From: JAOAIV01 sp038849555
Lineage (GTDB): Archaea > Thermoproteota > Bathyarchaeia > Bathyarchaeales > Bathycorpusculaceae
Length of the DNA: 53,783 bases
Assembly (NCBI GenBank): GCA_038849555.1
Contig: JAWCMT010000007.1
Location: 1 to 53,783 of the forward strand
Direction: 5' to 3'
Shown: positions 24,804 through 32,968 of the stretch, one piece after another
How positions within the stretch are numbered: the first letter of the stretch is position 1
How the letters are laid out: every line of letters begins with the position of its first letter
Made by a program: the position numbers and the translations under genes
Notes under the pieces: generated by a model
Databases searched by the model: none
The model's input: only the letters and a program-made list of their open reading frames with translations
What the model was told of the DNA's origin: nothing

Positions 24804-26078
24804 ATGCCGATGTTTCAAACTGTCCGTGGAATGCGCGATTTACTGCCTGAAGATGCAGAAGCCTTGAACAACGTTATAGCTAAAACTAGGGAAACAGCGA
24901 AGCTCTACGGGTACCGGGAAGTTATAACGCCCGTTGTTGAGCCGTATGAGCTGCTAAGCGCCAAGTCTGGCGAGGAAATCCGCCAGCGAATGTTCACATT
25001 TAAAGATTTAGGCGACCGAATGGTGGCGCTACGGCCAGAATTTACGGCGTCAATAGCGAGATTAGCTACAACCGCCTTGAGAAACGAGCCGAAGCCGCTG
25101 CGGGTTTTCAGTGTGGGCAGCGTTTACCGTTATGATGAGCCGCAGCGCGGGCGCTACCGAGAGTTTTGGCAGGCAAACTTTGAGCTTATCGGCGCAAGCA
25201 TGCCTGAAGCTGATGCTGAGATCATAATGCTTACCAACGATGTGATGAAAGCGTTAGGCTTGCGTGGCTACTCATTCAAAATTGGCCATGTGGGCGTGTT
25301 AAGGGGTATCCTCAGCCAAGAAGGCGTGGACGAAAAAGTTCAAAACGCGGTTTTGCAGCGCATGGATAAGAAGGAGTATGAAGAAGCGTTCAGGCTGATA
25401 GAGCAGGGGAAGTGCCGCGCAATTCTGCAGGGGCTATTAGCGCTTAAGGGTGCCACACCGTTTGAGACAGCGGAGAAAATACGGCAGTACGTTGCAGGCT
25501 ATGCGAAGGCTGAGGCGGCAGCAGATAATCTAATGGAGATTCTTCAGCTGGTTACTGCAAATGGGTGTCCCATTGAAGCGGTGGACGCTGCTTTCGCTAG
25601 AGGGCTTGAGTATTATACGGGCATGATTTTTGAGGTGAATGTGCCCGCGCTTGACGTAGCCGTAGGCGGCGGCGGCCGGTATGACAAGCTTATTGAGGTT
25701 TTTGGTGGGGAACCTACACCTGCTGTTGGCGTAGCTCATGGCATAGACCGAATAGTCTTAGCAATGCAAACACAGAAGATACGCCCTTCAATACAAAGAA
25801 AGATTACGGCGGTGGTAATTCCTGTAAAGCAGGAGTTGCGTGCTGAGGCGTTGAAGCTTGCTCAGATGCTTAGAGACGCTGGAGTTTCGGTGGAGTTTGA
25901 GGTTATGGGGCGGAAAATGGCTAAGGCCTTGGAGGATGCTGACAAGCGGAAAGTTGATTACGCAGTGATTGTAGGTGAGCGGGAGCTTAAAGAAGGCGCA
26001 GTTGTTGTTCGTGACTTGGCAAAACGTGAGCAGACAACCGTCAAAATCGCGAAGTTAGCTGAAAAATTAAGAGACTAA
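24804..26078 (+). CDS. hisS: Histidyl-tRNA synthetase
   Basis: Class II aminoacyl-tRNA synthetase of 424 aa. Motif 1 is near VRGMRDLLPEDAE, motif 2 is VFSVGSVYRYDEPQRGRYREFWQANFE (given here by its ends), the His-binding loop is ARGLEYYTGMIFEV, motif 3 is VGVAHGIDRIVLAM, and an anticodon-binding alpha/beta domain closes the protein (about residues 330-424). Cotranscribed with endA. Assignment secure. Confidence 0.95.
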   Translation: MPMFQTVRGMRDLLPEDAEALNNVIAKTRETAKLYGYREVITPVVEPYELLSAKSGEEIRQRMFTFKDLGDRMVALRPEFTASIARLATTALRNEPKPLRVFSVGSVYRYDEPQRGRYREFWQANFELIGASMPEADAEIIMLTNDVMKALGLRGYSFKIGHVGVLRGILSQEGVDEKVQNAVLQRMDKKEYEEAFRLIEQGKCRAILQGLLALKGATPFETAEKIRQYVAGYAKAEAAADNLMEILQLVTANGCPIEAVDAAFARGLEYYTGMIFEVNVPALDVAVGGGGRYDKLIEVFGGEPTPAVGVAHGIDRIVLAMQTQKIRPSIQRKITAVVIPVKQELRAEALKLAQMLRDAGVSVEFEVMGRKMAKALEDADKRKVDYAVIVGERELKEGAVVVRDLAKREQTTVKIAKLAEKLRD

Positions 26079-26106
26079 AAAATTGGAAGGGAAATAGGCG
26101 CCAGTG

Positions 26107-27468
26107 TTAGAGGCGTCGAATGTATCTTTTTACTTCCCATTCTGTTACTTGTGTTCGGTAGAGATCCCATTCTTTGCGTTTCTCGCGTAGAAAGTTTTCG
26201 AAGGCTACCTCGCCGAGGGTTTCACGCATTAGTTTGCTGTTTTCCATCTCATCCAAGGCCTCCTTCAGAGATTCAGGCAGTGAGACTATGCCTCTTTCCT
26301 TGCGTTCTTCATAGCTCATTTCGTAAACGTTTAGCTCCACAGGCTCGCCTGGGTCAATTTTGTGCTTGATGCCGTCTAAGCCAGCGGCTAAGAGAGCAGC
26401 AAACTGGAGATATGGGTTTCCAGCTGGGTCAGGACAGCGGATTTCGCATCTGGCTGCACGTTTTCTTCCGCCGAAGTTGGGAACTCTGATTAGCGGTGAG
26501 CGGTTCTTATGTGCCCATGCAAGGTAAACTGGCGCTTCATAGCCGGGCACTAGTCGCTTGTAGGAGTTGGGCCAAGAGGCGAGTACAGCGCACATTTCGC
26601 GGCCGTGGGCGAGTTGTCCTCCTATGAAGTGCAGGGCGGTCTCCGAGAGATAACCATTCTTTGGGTTGTCATCGTAAAACATGTTCTCAGTCATGTCTGC
26701 GTTCCATAGGCTTTGGTGCGTGTGCATTCCTGAACCGTTGATTCCGAAGAAGGGTTTTGGCATGTATGTAGCCAAGTAACCATTTCTTGCGGCTACTACT
26801 TTGGTTATCATTCGCATCGTTATTGCTCTGTCGGCTGTGACAAGCGCCTCATCGTATTTGAAGTCTATTTCGTTCTGGCCTAAGGCTACTTCGTGGTGTG
26901 AAATTTCGATTTCAATGCCAAACTGCTCAGCGGTATCCGCAATTTCTCGTCGCAAGTCGTCTGTGAGGTCACCTGGGTGGAAGTCAAAGTAGCCTGCCAA
27001 ATCAATTGGTGTTGGCAAAGCCGAATCGTTTTCTTTTACTATGAAGAATTCCTGTTCAGGGGCGCAGATATAAGTAAAACCTGCTTCTCTAGCCTTTGCG
27101 AGGACACGCTCGAGTATATAGCGGGGGTCGCCTTCGAATCGTTTGTTATCTGGCGTGTACACGTCGCAGATAAGCCTGCAAGAAGCTTTTTCTTTTGGTC
27201 GCCAAGGCAGCACTGCAAAAGTTGTTGGATCTGGGAATAAGACCATGTCTGATTCTTCGATTGGCCGGTAGCCTGTTATGGATGAACCGTCGAAGGATTG
27301 ACCGTTTTCGAAGATTGATTCGATGTTTTTGGAGGATACTGCTACGTTTTTTATTATGCCGTTGATGTCGGTGAATTGCAGTCTCACGAATTTTATGTTT
27401 TGTTCTTTTATTTGTTTGACTACTTTGTCGACGTTTTCTTTCCAAACTGAGTCTTTAAAGTTTTTCAT
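26107..27468 (-). CDS. glnA: Glutamine synthetase, type I
   Basis: Dodecameric enzyme making glutamine from glutamate, ammonia and ATP. Signatures: beta-grasp N-domain with FTDINGIIKNVAV, DGSSITGYRPIEESDM, the metal and ammonia site APEQEFFIV, NGSGMHTHQSLW, and the ATP/Arg loop RSPLIRVP. From ATG 27468 it has 453 aa, typical. The frame is open upstream to 27567, but the extra 33 residues are unlike GlnA, and a GAGGATG sits before the ATG at 27468. The TATA element at 27541-27553 gives a leader of about 50 nt. Confidence 0.95.
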   Translation of the reverse strand: MKNFKDSVWKENVDKVVKQIKEQNIKFVRLQFTDINGIIKNVAVSSKNIESIFENGQSFDGSSITGYRPIEESDMVLFPDPTTFAVLPWRPKEKASCRLICDVYTPDNKRFEGDPRYILERVLAKAREAGFTYICAPEQEFFIVKENDSALPTPIDLAGYFDFHPGDLTDDLRREIADTAEQFGIEIEISHHEVALGQNEIDFKYDEALVTADRAITMRMITKVVAARNGYLATYMPKPFFGINGSGMHTHQSLWNADMTENMFYDDNPKNGYLSETALHFIGGQLAHGREMCAVLASWPNSYKRLVPGYEAPVYLAWAHKNRSPLIRVPNFGGRKRAARCEIRCPDPAGNPYLQFAALLAAGLDGIKHKIDPGEPVELNVYEMSYEERKERGIVSLPESLKEALDEMENSKLMRETLGEVAFENFLREKRKEWDLYRTQVTEWEVKRYIRRL

Positions 27469-27540
27469 TTTTTTTACATCCTCGCAATGTTTTTGCGTAT
27501 TTTGGTTTTCACTTGTTATTGGAACCACATTTATCATAAA

Positions 27541-27553
27541 CATATATAAGCTT
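27541..27553 (-). promoter_or_regulatory. glnA box A
   Basis: Minus-strand AAGCTTATATATG, a strong archaeal TATA box, with predicted start near 27518. Confidence 0.5.
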
Positions 27554-27656
27554 ATCGCTAAAATCATTTAACAAACATTCATTCAGACTATAAATTATTA
27601 AAAATTTGCGCAAACACATATGCATTGCCACACAAACTCCCATACAATAGCATAGC

Positions 27657-28124
27657 CTAAACTTCCCTACGCAAAAAATCACCCACATCAAGAACATTCT
27701 TAACAGCCACTTCATCGCCTCGAGCCTTCTTATCCAAAGAGCACAGAATCTTACCGAAGCCCAAACACTCGCCGAACTCATTAATTACCAACGTATGCGC
27801 ACCTTTCTTCCGCGCGCCATACACGGCAGTTATACTTCTTCGGAAAATGTCTCTGCCACAGATGAACAGCCAAGCCGCCTGTCCATCAATAATAACCTTA
27901 TTTGCGTCACCCTTGGCAAGTATTGCCAGCAAGTCGAAACTCGGAAAGAATTTCCCCTTCTTAACTTTCCCCAAATAAGTTCCAGCGTAATAGAAATCTT
28001 TACGGGCAACTTTACACAGCGTCTCGTTCAAAAGAAAATATCTGCCAGCCTTATTCACAACAAAATCCGCTTTCAGCGCCAACTGAGCACCAACCTGAAA
28101 AGCGAACTTCATAATCGCCTTCAT
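27657..28124 (-). CDS. NIP7-like PUA-domain RNA-binding protein
   Basis: 155 aa with an N-terminal alpha/beta part (NKAGRYFLLNETLCKVARKD) and a C-terminal PUA domain (about residues 75-150; VIIDGQAAWLFICGRDIFRR then TLVINEFGECLGFGKIL), as in archaeal homologues of ribosome biogenesis factor Nip7 (COG1374). Its ATG overlaps the stop of the upstream NOP2/Sun methyltransferase by 4 bp. Together they suggest an RNA m5C module in which the PUA protein presents rRNA or tRNA to the enzyme; this is inference from context. Confidence 0.8.
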   Translation of the reverse strand: MKAIMKFAFQVGAQLALKADFVVNKAGRYFLLNETLCKVARKDFYYAGTYLGKVKKGKFFPSFDLLAILAKGDANKVIIDGQAAWLFICGRDIFRRSITAVYGARKKGAHTLVINEFGECLGFGKILCSLDKKARGDEVAVKNVLDVGDFLRREV

Positions 28125-29008
28125 TGCTTTCCCAGCCGCTTGAGTTTGCAGACGAAAAAGCCTTGGGTTTCACTTGGCCAAATCCGCCTGCACCTCGCCA
28201 CAGAGGCATCCAGCTTCTTGCCAAAAACGTTAGTTAGCCCTTCTTGACCGTGGCAGTTAATCTCCTCAATCTGCAGCTTCAGATGCTTCACCGCCCAATC
28301 CATGTTAACCTCGTTTTCCTCCGGCTCCAAAGAACAAGTCGAATAAACAATTTCCCCATCATCGCTTAGGCATGCGGTGGCTTCAGCTAAAATTTCCCGC
28401 TGCAACCGCGCATTTCGCTCTACATCCGCCATTGTCCTTCGTTTAAACCACTCTTTGTCCGTGGCAAAATTTCCAGAGCATGGCGCATCCACAAGGATTC
28501 TGTCGAACTTGATTTTCAACTTAGACACGCGCCTCGCATCAAGCTGATAAACGATTGTATTGCTGACGCGACACCGCTCCAGATGATTCGCCAAAGCAGC
28601 AAGCCGCTTTTTACTGACATCCAAAGCTACTATCAGGCCGCTGTTGCTCATCAAATCCGCCAGCTGCACAGTTTTCCCTCCAGGCGCCGCGCAAGCGTCA
28701 AGCACCTTCTTATTCTTCAAGTCGGTGAACAGCGTCGCCGGAATCTGGGCTGCCGCTTCCTGAATAGAATATAACCCCAACAAATATTCAGCCGTGGCAC
28801 CTACGGAAACGCTGGATTCACAAACCCAATAACCTGCCTCGAGAAAGGGAATTTTCTCAAGGCGAACGCCGGCTTTGCGCAGCCGTTCTTCTAGGTTTTT
28901 CCCCTTTGCGTTTGTAACGTTTATTCTAATAGCCTGTCTGGGCGTGGTGTCTATAAATTTCCAGCCTAACTGCTTATAACGTTTTACAAAAAACTCCTTA
29001 CCAGACAT
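28121..29008 (-). CDS. NOP2/Sun (RsmB-type) RNA m5C methyltransferase
   Basis: SAM-dependent cytosine-C5 RNA methyltransferase, 295 aa. SAM loop LDACAAPGGKT at about residues 103-113; motif IV with Cys177 in VDAPCSGNF; motif VI nucleophile Cys225 in YSTCSLEPEENE. There is no N-terminal NusB domain, as is usual for archaeal enzymes. Target (tRNA or rRNA) cannot be read from sequence. Coupled to the PUA protein gene downstream by a 4-bp overlap. Confidence 0.92.
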   Translation of the reverse strand: MSGKEFFVKRYKQLGWKFIDTTPRQAIRINVTNAKGKNLEERLRKAGVRLEKIPFLEAGYWVCESSVSVGATAEYLLGLYSIQEAAAQIPATLFTDLKNKKVLDACAAPGGKTVQLADLMSNSGLIVALDVSKKRLAALANHLERCRVSNTIVYQLDARRVSKLKIKFDRILVDAPCSGNFATDKEWFKRRTMADVERNARLQREILAEATACLSDDGEIVYSTCSLEPEENEVNMDWAVKHLKLQIEEINCHGQEGLTNVFGKKLDASVARCRRIWPSETQGFFVCKLKRLGKQ

Positions 29009-29066
29009 CAGCCGTAAACTAACCGCGGTTACGAATAAAAGCTTTTCAACACAACGGCGAAAAACC

Positions 29067-29786
29067 TCAGCAACGCTCTAGAGCTGCGGTTAACTCGCTT
29101 AAGCTTTTTATGGTCTGATCTGGACAGGCTTGCTCTGCTTCTTTCTGCACGCGCCTTTCAATGAATATGGTCTTCATGCCAACGTTCTTCGCGCCTATAA
29201 TGTCTGCATCCACCGTGTCGCCCACAAACACTGCCTCAGCGGCACTAACGCCTAATTTCTCCAGCGCCCTCTGAAAGATCTCTGGGCTGGGTTTACGTTT
29301 GTTAACCGCGGCTGACACAACCACTACGTCAAAAAACTTGGATAAGCCATGAAGCGCCAGTAGCTTGGTAACACATTCTGGAATGGCAAAATTTGAAACT
29401 AGCCCAAGCTTATACCTGCCATTAAGCTTCTGCAGAACCGCCGCGGCATGCTCGTCAATTCGCACGTAGTCCATGAAGCACTCGCAGAAAGCGTTTGTTG
29501 CGCCAGCCACAACTTCGCTGTCGACGTCAAAGTTGAAGCCTAATTGTTTCAGCGCGTTTGAGATGCGCATGTTGAAGTGCGGCTCCTCCAACTTCGCATC
29601 GGCTTCAACGTAAAGTGCATCGCGGGCTTTAATGTAGGCGTCCTTGAAGCTGCTGAAGCGGACTTTTACGCCGTTTTTGGCGAGAAACTTGTGCATGCGC
29701 TTCAATGAAGGCTGATAAAATGCATGGTCATGTTCAATTAGCATTAGTGTGTCGAACATGTCGAAGAGTACCGCTTTGAGTGGCAT
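29067..29786 (-). CDS. HAD-family phosphatase (subfamily IA)
   Basis: 239 aa. Motif I AVLFDMFDTLML has the nucleophile Asp, with Phe at the position of the second Asp as in dehalogenase-like members. Motif II is LGLVSNFA, motif III Lys is in NKRKPSPEIFQRAL, and motif IV is VFVGDTVDADIIGAKN. A helical cap lies between residues about 15 and 90. Substrate unknown; small-molecule phosphatase or 2-haloacid-dehalogenase-like. ATG 29786 is chosen because residues before it (from 29816) do not belong to the fold. Confidence 0.85.
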   Translation of the reverse strand: MPLKAVLFDMFDTLMLIEHDHAFYQPSLKRMHKFLAKNGVKVRFSSFKDAYIKARDALYVEADAKLEEPHFNMRISNALKQLGFNFDVDSEVVAGATNAFCECFMDYVRIDEHAAAVLQKLNGRYKLGLVSNFAIPECVTKLLALHGLSKFFDVVVVSAAVNKRKPSPEIFQRALEKLGVSAAEAVFVGDTVDADIIGAKNVGMKTIFIERRVQKEAEQACPDQTIKSLSELTAALERC

Positions 29787-29841
29787 AGCAATTAATCCTG
29801 CATCACTAAAATGCATGCGGCTTTTAAACGCTTTTCATGGT

Positions 29842-31222
29842 TTAGTTGCGTTCTGCAAGATGCCATGTTCCTCTGCTGCCGAGCATGTAGGCGACCATGC
29901 TTCGCAATCGCGCGAACAAGTTGATTAACCATAGAAACGGGAAAAACGGCGTGTACTTGAGCAAGCGGTCATGGCGTAGCTTGCCGTAAGCATATTTCAA
30001 CGCAACTGCTTGGTTAACAATGCTGATTATTAGGCCATAAACTGCGAACACGATGAGGTTGTATGCAAAATGCAGCCTGTCAGGTGCAAACCAGAAAAGC
30101 AGCGGAAACGATGCAATAGCCACTAAGTCCACGAAGGCGCCAGCATACTCGAATATAAGGCTATACCAGAGTAACGCTGAGAGCCATGAGTGCTTACGGA
30201 ACAAGTCAACATGAATATCCAGCGTGTTATGTAGCCATCCAGTAAGCCATCGGAGGCGCTGATGCCACAAGGACTTGAGACGGTTAGGCGCATTTGTGTC
30301 GCTACGGGCAGAGCTTAGGTAGCCTACTCTTCCGCCGCGCTTATGCAGCTCCAAGGTAATTTCAGAATCTTCAGTTACGCTACGAATGTTTGACTCGGTC
30401 AAGATATCTCGTAGTGCCTTCGCGTTGTAAATGCCGATGGCGCCTGGAACCACAAGAACACAATTGCCAAGTGCTTGAGCGCAGCGGTCAATTCCTAATC
30501 CTTGGCTGTACTCCAGCTGCTGCAGAGCCACGAGAAAACTGCCTTTTGCGCCTTCAGTTTTGGGGTGGATGTAGCCTGTGACCGCGCTTTTCCCGTTTGA
30601 AAGNNNNNNNNNNCTGCAGGGTGTCCTGCGTCCATTCGGAATCGCTGTCAACAACCGCGATTAATTGGCCTAATGCCTTGTTTACGCCTGTTTTTAGCGC
30701 TTCGGTTTTGCCGAGGTTAACCATGTGTCTTGATATTTTAACGCGAACTCGTGGATTTTTGGCGTGGAGCATGTTTGCGGCGGCGTATGCCAGTTCGTAG
30801 GTGTAGTCTGTGCTTCCGTCGTCGACTACTATAATTTCGCAGTTGCCCCGGTAATGTTCCGCGCACCTAAAGAGGCTGGTTAGGCAATTTGCTATGTGCT
30901 TTTCTTCGTTATAAGCGGGAACTACAAAGCTTACCATGGGGTAAAATTCGTGCTTAGCCTCTGCATAGTGCTTTCTCGAGAAATATGCGGCTACAATCCA
31001 GAGACCCGTGATGCCGATGGCTAAAAACGTGTACCAGCTGTAAAAGAATCTTAGCAGCCAGTACCAAACGGGGTTGGCAACCTGCTCCACCGTTGTGTAG
31101 CCAAAGAGGTTGGTTATTACCCATGCGGCTATGGTAGGGAAGTAAAGCCACGAGAGCACAGCCAGAATAAAAGGTATGGTGAAGGCTATGTAGTGTACTT
31201 TGAAGCGTTTATTTGTTTGCAT
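29842..31222 (-). CDS. Membrane glycosyltransferase family 2, interrupted by assembly gap
   Basis: Processive-type GT2 synthase, about 460 aa, split by a 10-N gap at 30604-30613 that also puts the two halves out of frame (total length 3n+1). N-terminal half: two membrane helices (FTIPFILAVLSWLYFP; FLAIGITGLWIVAAYF), then the GT-A domain with VPAYNEEKHIANCL, VVDDGSTD and VVDSDSEW. C-terminal half: GYIHPKTEGAKGSF, the base motif SVTEDSEITLELHKRGG, QRLRW, then four membrane helices. Resembles hyaluronan/cellulose synthase-like and poly-GlcNAc synthases; product unknown. The true gap length is not 10. Confidence 0.85.
30604..30613. other. 10-N assembly gap inside the GT2 gene
   Basis: A fixed-size placeholder. 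The reading frame changes across it, so the real missing length is 9, 12 or another multiple of 3, not 10. Confidence 0.95.
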
Positions 31223-31400
31223 TCTGTGCTGCAGCCTCGAAGCCTTGCTCCTCTTTCATGGGATTGTTTGCTTCAGATAATAAAGCGAGTATTCCCGAAG
31301 ATGCAATATTTCGGTTGCTATGCTTGGGGGTTCTGGTTTGGGAAAAAGACTTATATTGCATAGTGTGACATAAGATTTAACTGTCAAGGCGAAAAACAGA

Positions 31401-31520
31401 ATGAAAAATTCTATCGACAAAGAAGAAATCCGCTGGCAAGTGGTAAAAGCCATGCTTGACGAATTCCCTACACTACGAGAAAGAGTCAAAGACTACATCA
31501 AAAAACAGAAAACTGATTAA
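31401..31520 (+). CDS. 39-aa acidic/basic helical small protein
   Basis: ATG 31401 to TAA 31520. The product begins MKNSIDKEEIRWQVVKAMLDE and ends in KDYIKKQKTD; it is nearly all helix-forming and amphipathic. A TATA-like CTTATATTG at 31350-31358 predicts transcription near 31380, giving a short leader. No family recognised. It could be a small DNA- or protein-binding helix, but this is speculation. It lies divergently upstream of the GT2 gene. Confidence 0.45.
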   Translation: MKNSIDKEEIRWQVVKAMLDEFPTLRERVKDYIKKQKTD

Positions 31521-31589
31521 TACTAATTTTGCACTTTAACACTTGCCAGGCTTTGCCTCAAAAACAGAAAAGGCATGCTAAATTGGATA

Positions 31590-31919
31590 TTAAGCGTTTT
31601 TAAGCAGTTTTTGAGGCGGAATTTTCACGCCATTCTTGCCCTTTTCCGCTTCCTTCAGCAGTTCAGTCAATTCACAGTATCGCTGCAGAAAATCCAAACC
31701 CTTCCCCGTTGCAGCATAAACTGTTTTCTCTTTATCTGAAACCTTTGCCAGCAACTCGTTTTTCAGCATAAACCGAAGATACTCATTCAACTGCGTAAAG
31801 CTGAGATTCGCCTTATACATTATTTGAGTCTTCAGCGTGCCATCCTTCGCGATTTCCAAAATTTCCGCAATTATATTCAGTTTATCTCTTCTTTTTGATT
31901 CCACATCCGTTATTTCCAT
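31590..31919 (-). CDS. ArnR1/COG3432-like winged-helix regulator
   Basis: 109 aa. Winged helix over residues about 10-80: KLNIIAEILEIAKDGTLKTQIMYK, LSFTQLNEYLRFMLKNELL and the wing TVYAATGKGLDFLQRY. This is the common TACK small wHTH (COG3432) design, like the N-terminal domain of ArnR1. The frame opens at 32009, but AAGGAGAG stands about 10 nt before ATG 31919 and a TATA-like CCTTAAAATACG lies near 31972-31983. Target unknown. Confidence 0.8.
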   Translation of the reverse strand: MEITDVESKRRDKLNIIAEILEIAKDGTLKTQIMYKANLSFTQLNEYLRFMLKNELLAKVSDKEKTVYAATGKGLDFLQRYCELTELLKEAEKGKNGVKIPPQKLLKNA

Positions 31920-32090
31920 GTTCACGCTCTCCTTGATAGAACTGTTTTCTATAGCTGAGTTAGACCCAGCGTATTTTAAGGGCTGTTTCGCGGCTCTACA
32001 TATTACCATGCTGGAATATTCTAGAATGCTCTTCTATAACGGGAAACCTTAATTTGCATCAGTGCTAAAAACAGAAAGCCGTGATGCACA

Positions 32091-32588
32091 ATGCTTGTTG
32101 GCGTAATCTCTGATACTCATGATAATTTGCCCATGATAGAGAAAGCCGTTAAACGGCTTAATGAAGAAAAAGTCGGATTGACCCTTCATGCGGGTGACTA
32201 TGTTTCACCCTTTGTCATTCCCAAGTTCAAAGCGTTGAACGCCCCGCTTATAGGCGTTTTCGGCAACAATGACGGCGACCGCGAGCTATTAAAGAAACGG
32301 TGCAGCGAAACTGGAAACTGCGAGATACGCGGCAGATTCGCCGAAGTCACCGTGGAGGGCTTCAGGATTGCGCTGTTACATGGCGACGAAACCGAGCTGC
32401 TGAATGCTTTAATCAACTGTGGCGGCTTTGACGCGGTGGTTTACGGGCATTTCCACGCTGAAGTTTCTCGCGTTAACGGGAGAACATTGGTTGTGAATCC
32501 TGGAGAGGTTTGTGGTTACATAACGGGCAAAGCCACCATGGCGCTATTGGACACGGTTAAAAGAGAAGCGTGGATAGTGCCTTTGTAG
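32091..32588 (+). CDS. YfcE/MJ0936-type metallophosphodiesterase
   Basis: Calcineurin-like phosphoesterase of 165 aa. Metal ligands in order: Asp8-His10 of GVISDTHDNL, Asp of LHAGDYVSP, Asn of VFGNNDGD, His of LLHGDE, and His-x-His of YGHFHAEVS. Family members hydrolyse phosphodiesters in vitro; the physiological substrate is unknown. Length and motif spacing are normal. Upstream of eS30 in the same direction, 135 bp apart. Confidence 0.9.
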   Translation: MLVGVISDTHDNLPMIEKAVKRLNEEKVGLTLHAGDYVSPFVIPKFKALNAPLIGVFGNNDGDRELLKKRCSETGNCEIRGRFAEVTVEGFRIALLHGDETELLNALINCGGFDAVVYGHFHAEVSRVNGRTLVVNPGEVCGYITGKATMALLDTVKREAWIVPL

Positions 32589-32723
32589 ACAACGTGTGCT
32601 ACTTCAGGGCATGCAAATATTAAACGCTAAATATCGTGTTAAAAAGCGCAACTTTTGCCTTAAATGGTTGGGTAAGGTTTAAGAGTTACATTTAGCCTAT
32701 TCTCCTGCGTAGGTGAATGAGAA

Positions 32724-32885
32724 ATGCCAACTCACGGGTCGCTTTCAAAAGCTGGAAAAGTTAGGTCGCAGACGCCGAAAATCCAGGCTGCAGAGAAAAC
32801 CAAACTTAACCCGAAGATTAGAAGCAGACGCAACTATGAGAAACGCGTGATTCTGCAGCGGAAAGCTGGGCAAAACTGGCTTTAG
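32724..32885 (+). CDS. rps30e: Small ribosomal subunit protein eS30
   Basis: 53 aa. Starts MPTHGSLSKAGKVRSQTPKI, continues with a basic NYEKRVIL segment and ends RKAGQNWL, the complete S30e family pattern. A GGTGAATGAG sequence precedes the ATG. In archaea this protein is found mainly in TACK and related lineages and is missing from most Euryarchaeota, so it supports the taxonomic reading. Between the phosphodiesterase and elp3. Confidence 0.92.
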   Translation: MPTHGSLSKAGKVRSQTPKIQAAEKTKLNPKIRSRRNYEKRVILQRKAGQNWL

Positions 32886-32968
32886 CCCCTTTTTTAGCGG
32901 AAGCCTTTTCAAAGTTTTATCTTTCTGCATCGCCTAGTTTTGGCTATACGCTTAAGCTGGTGTAACCG

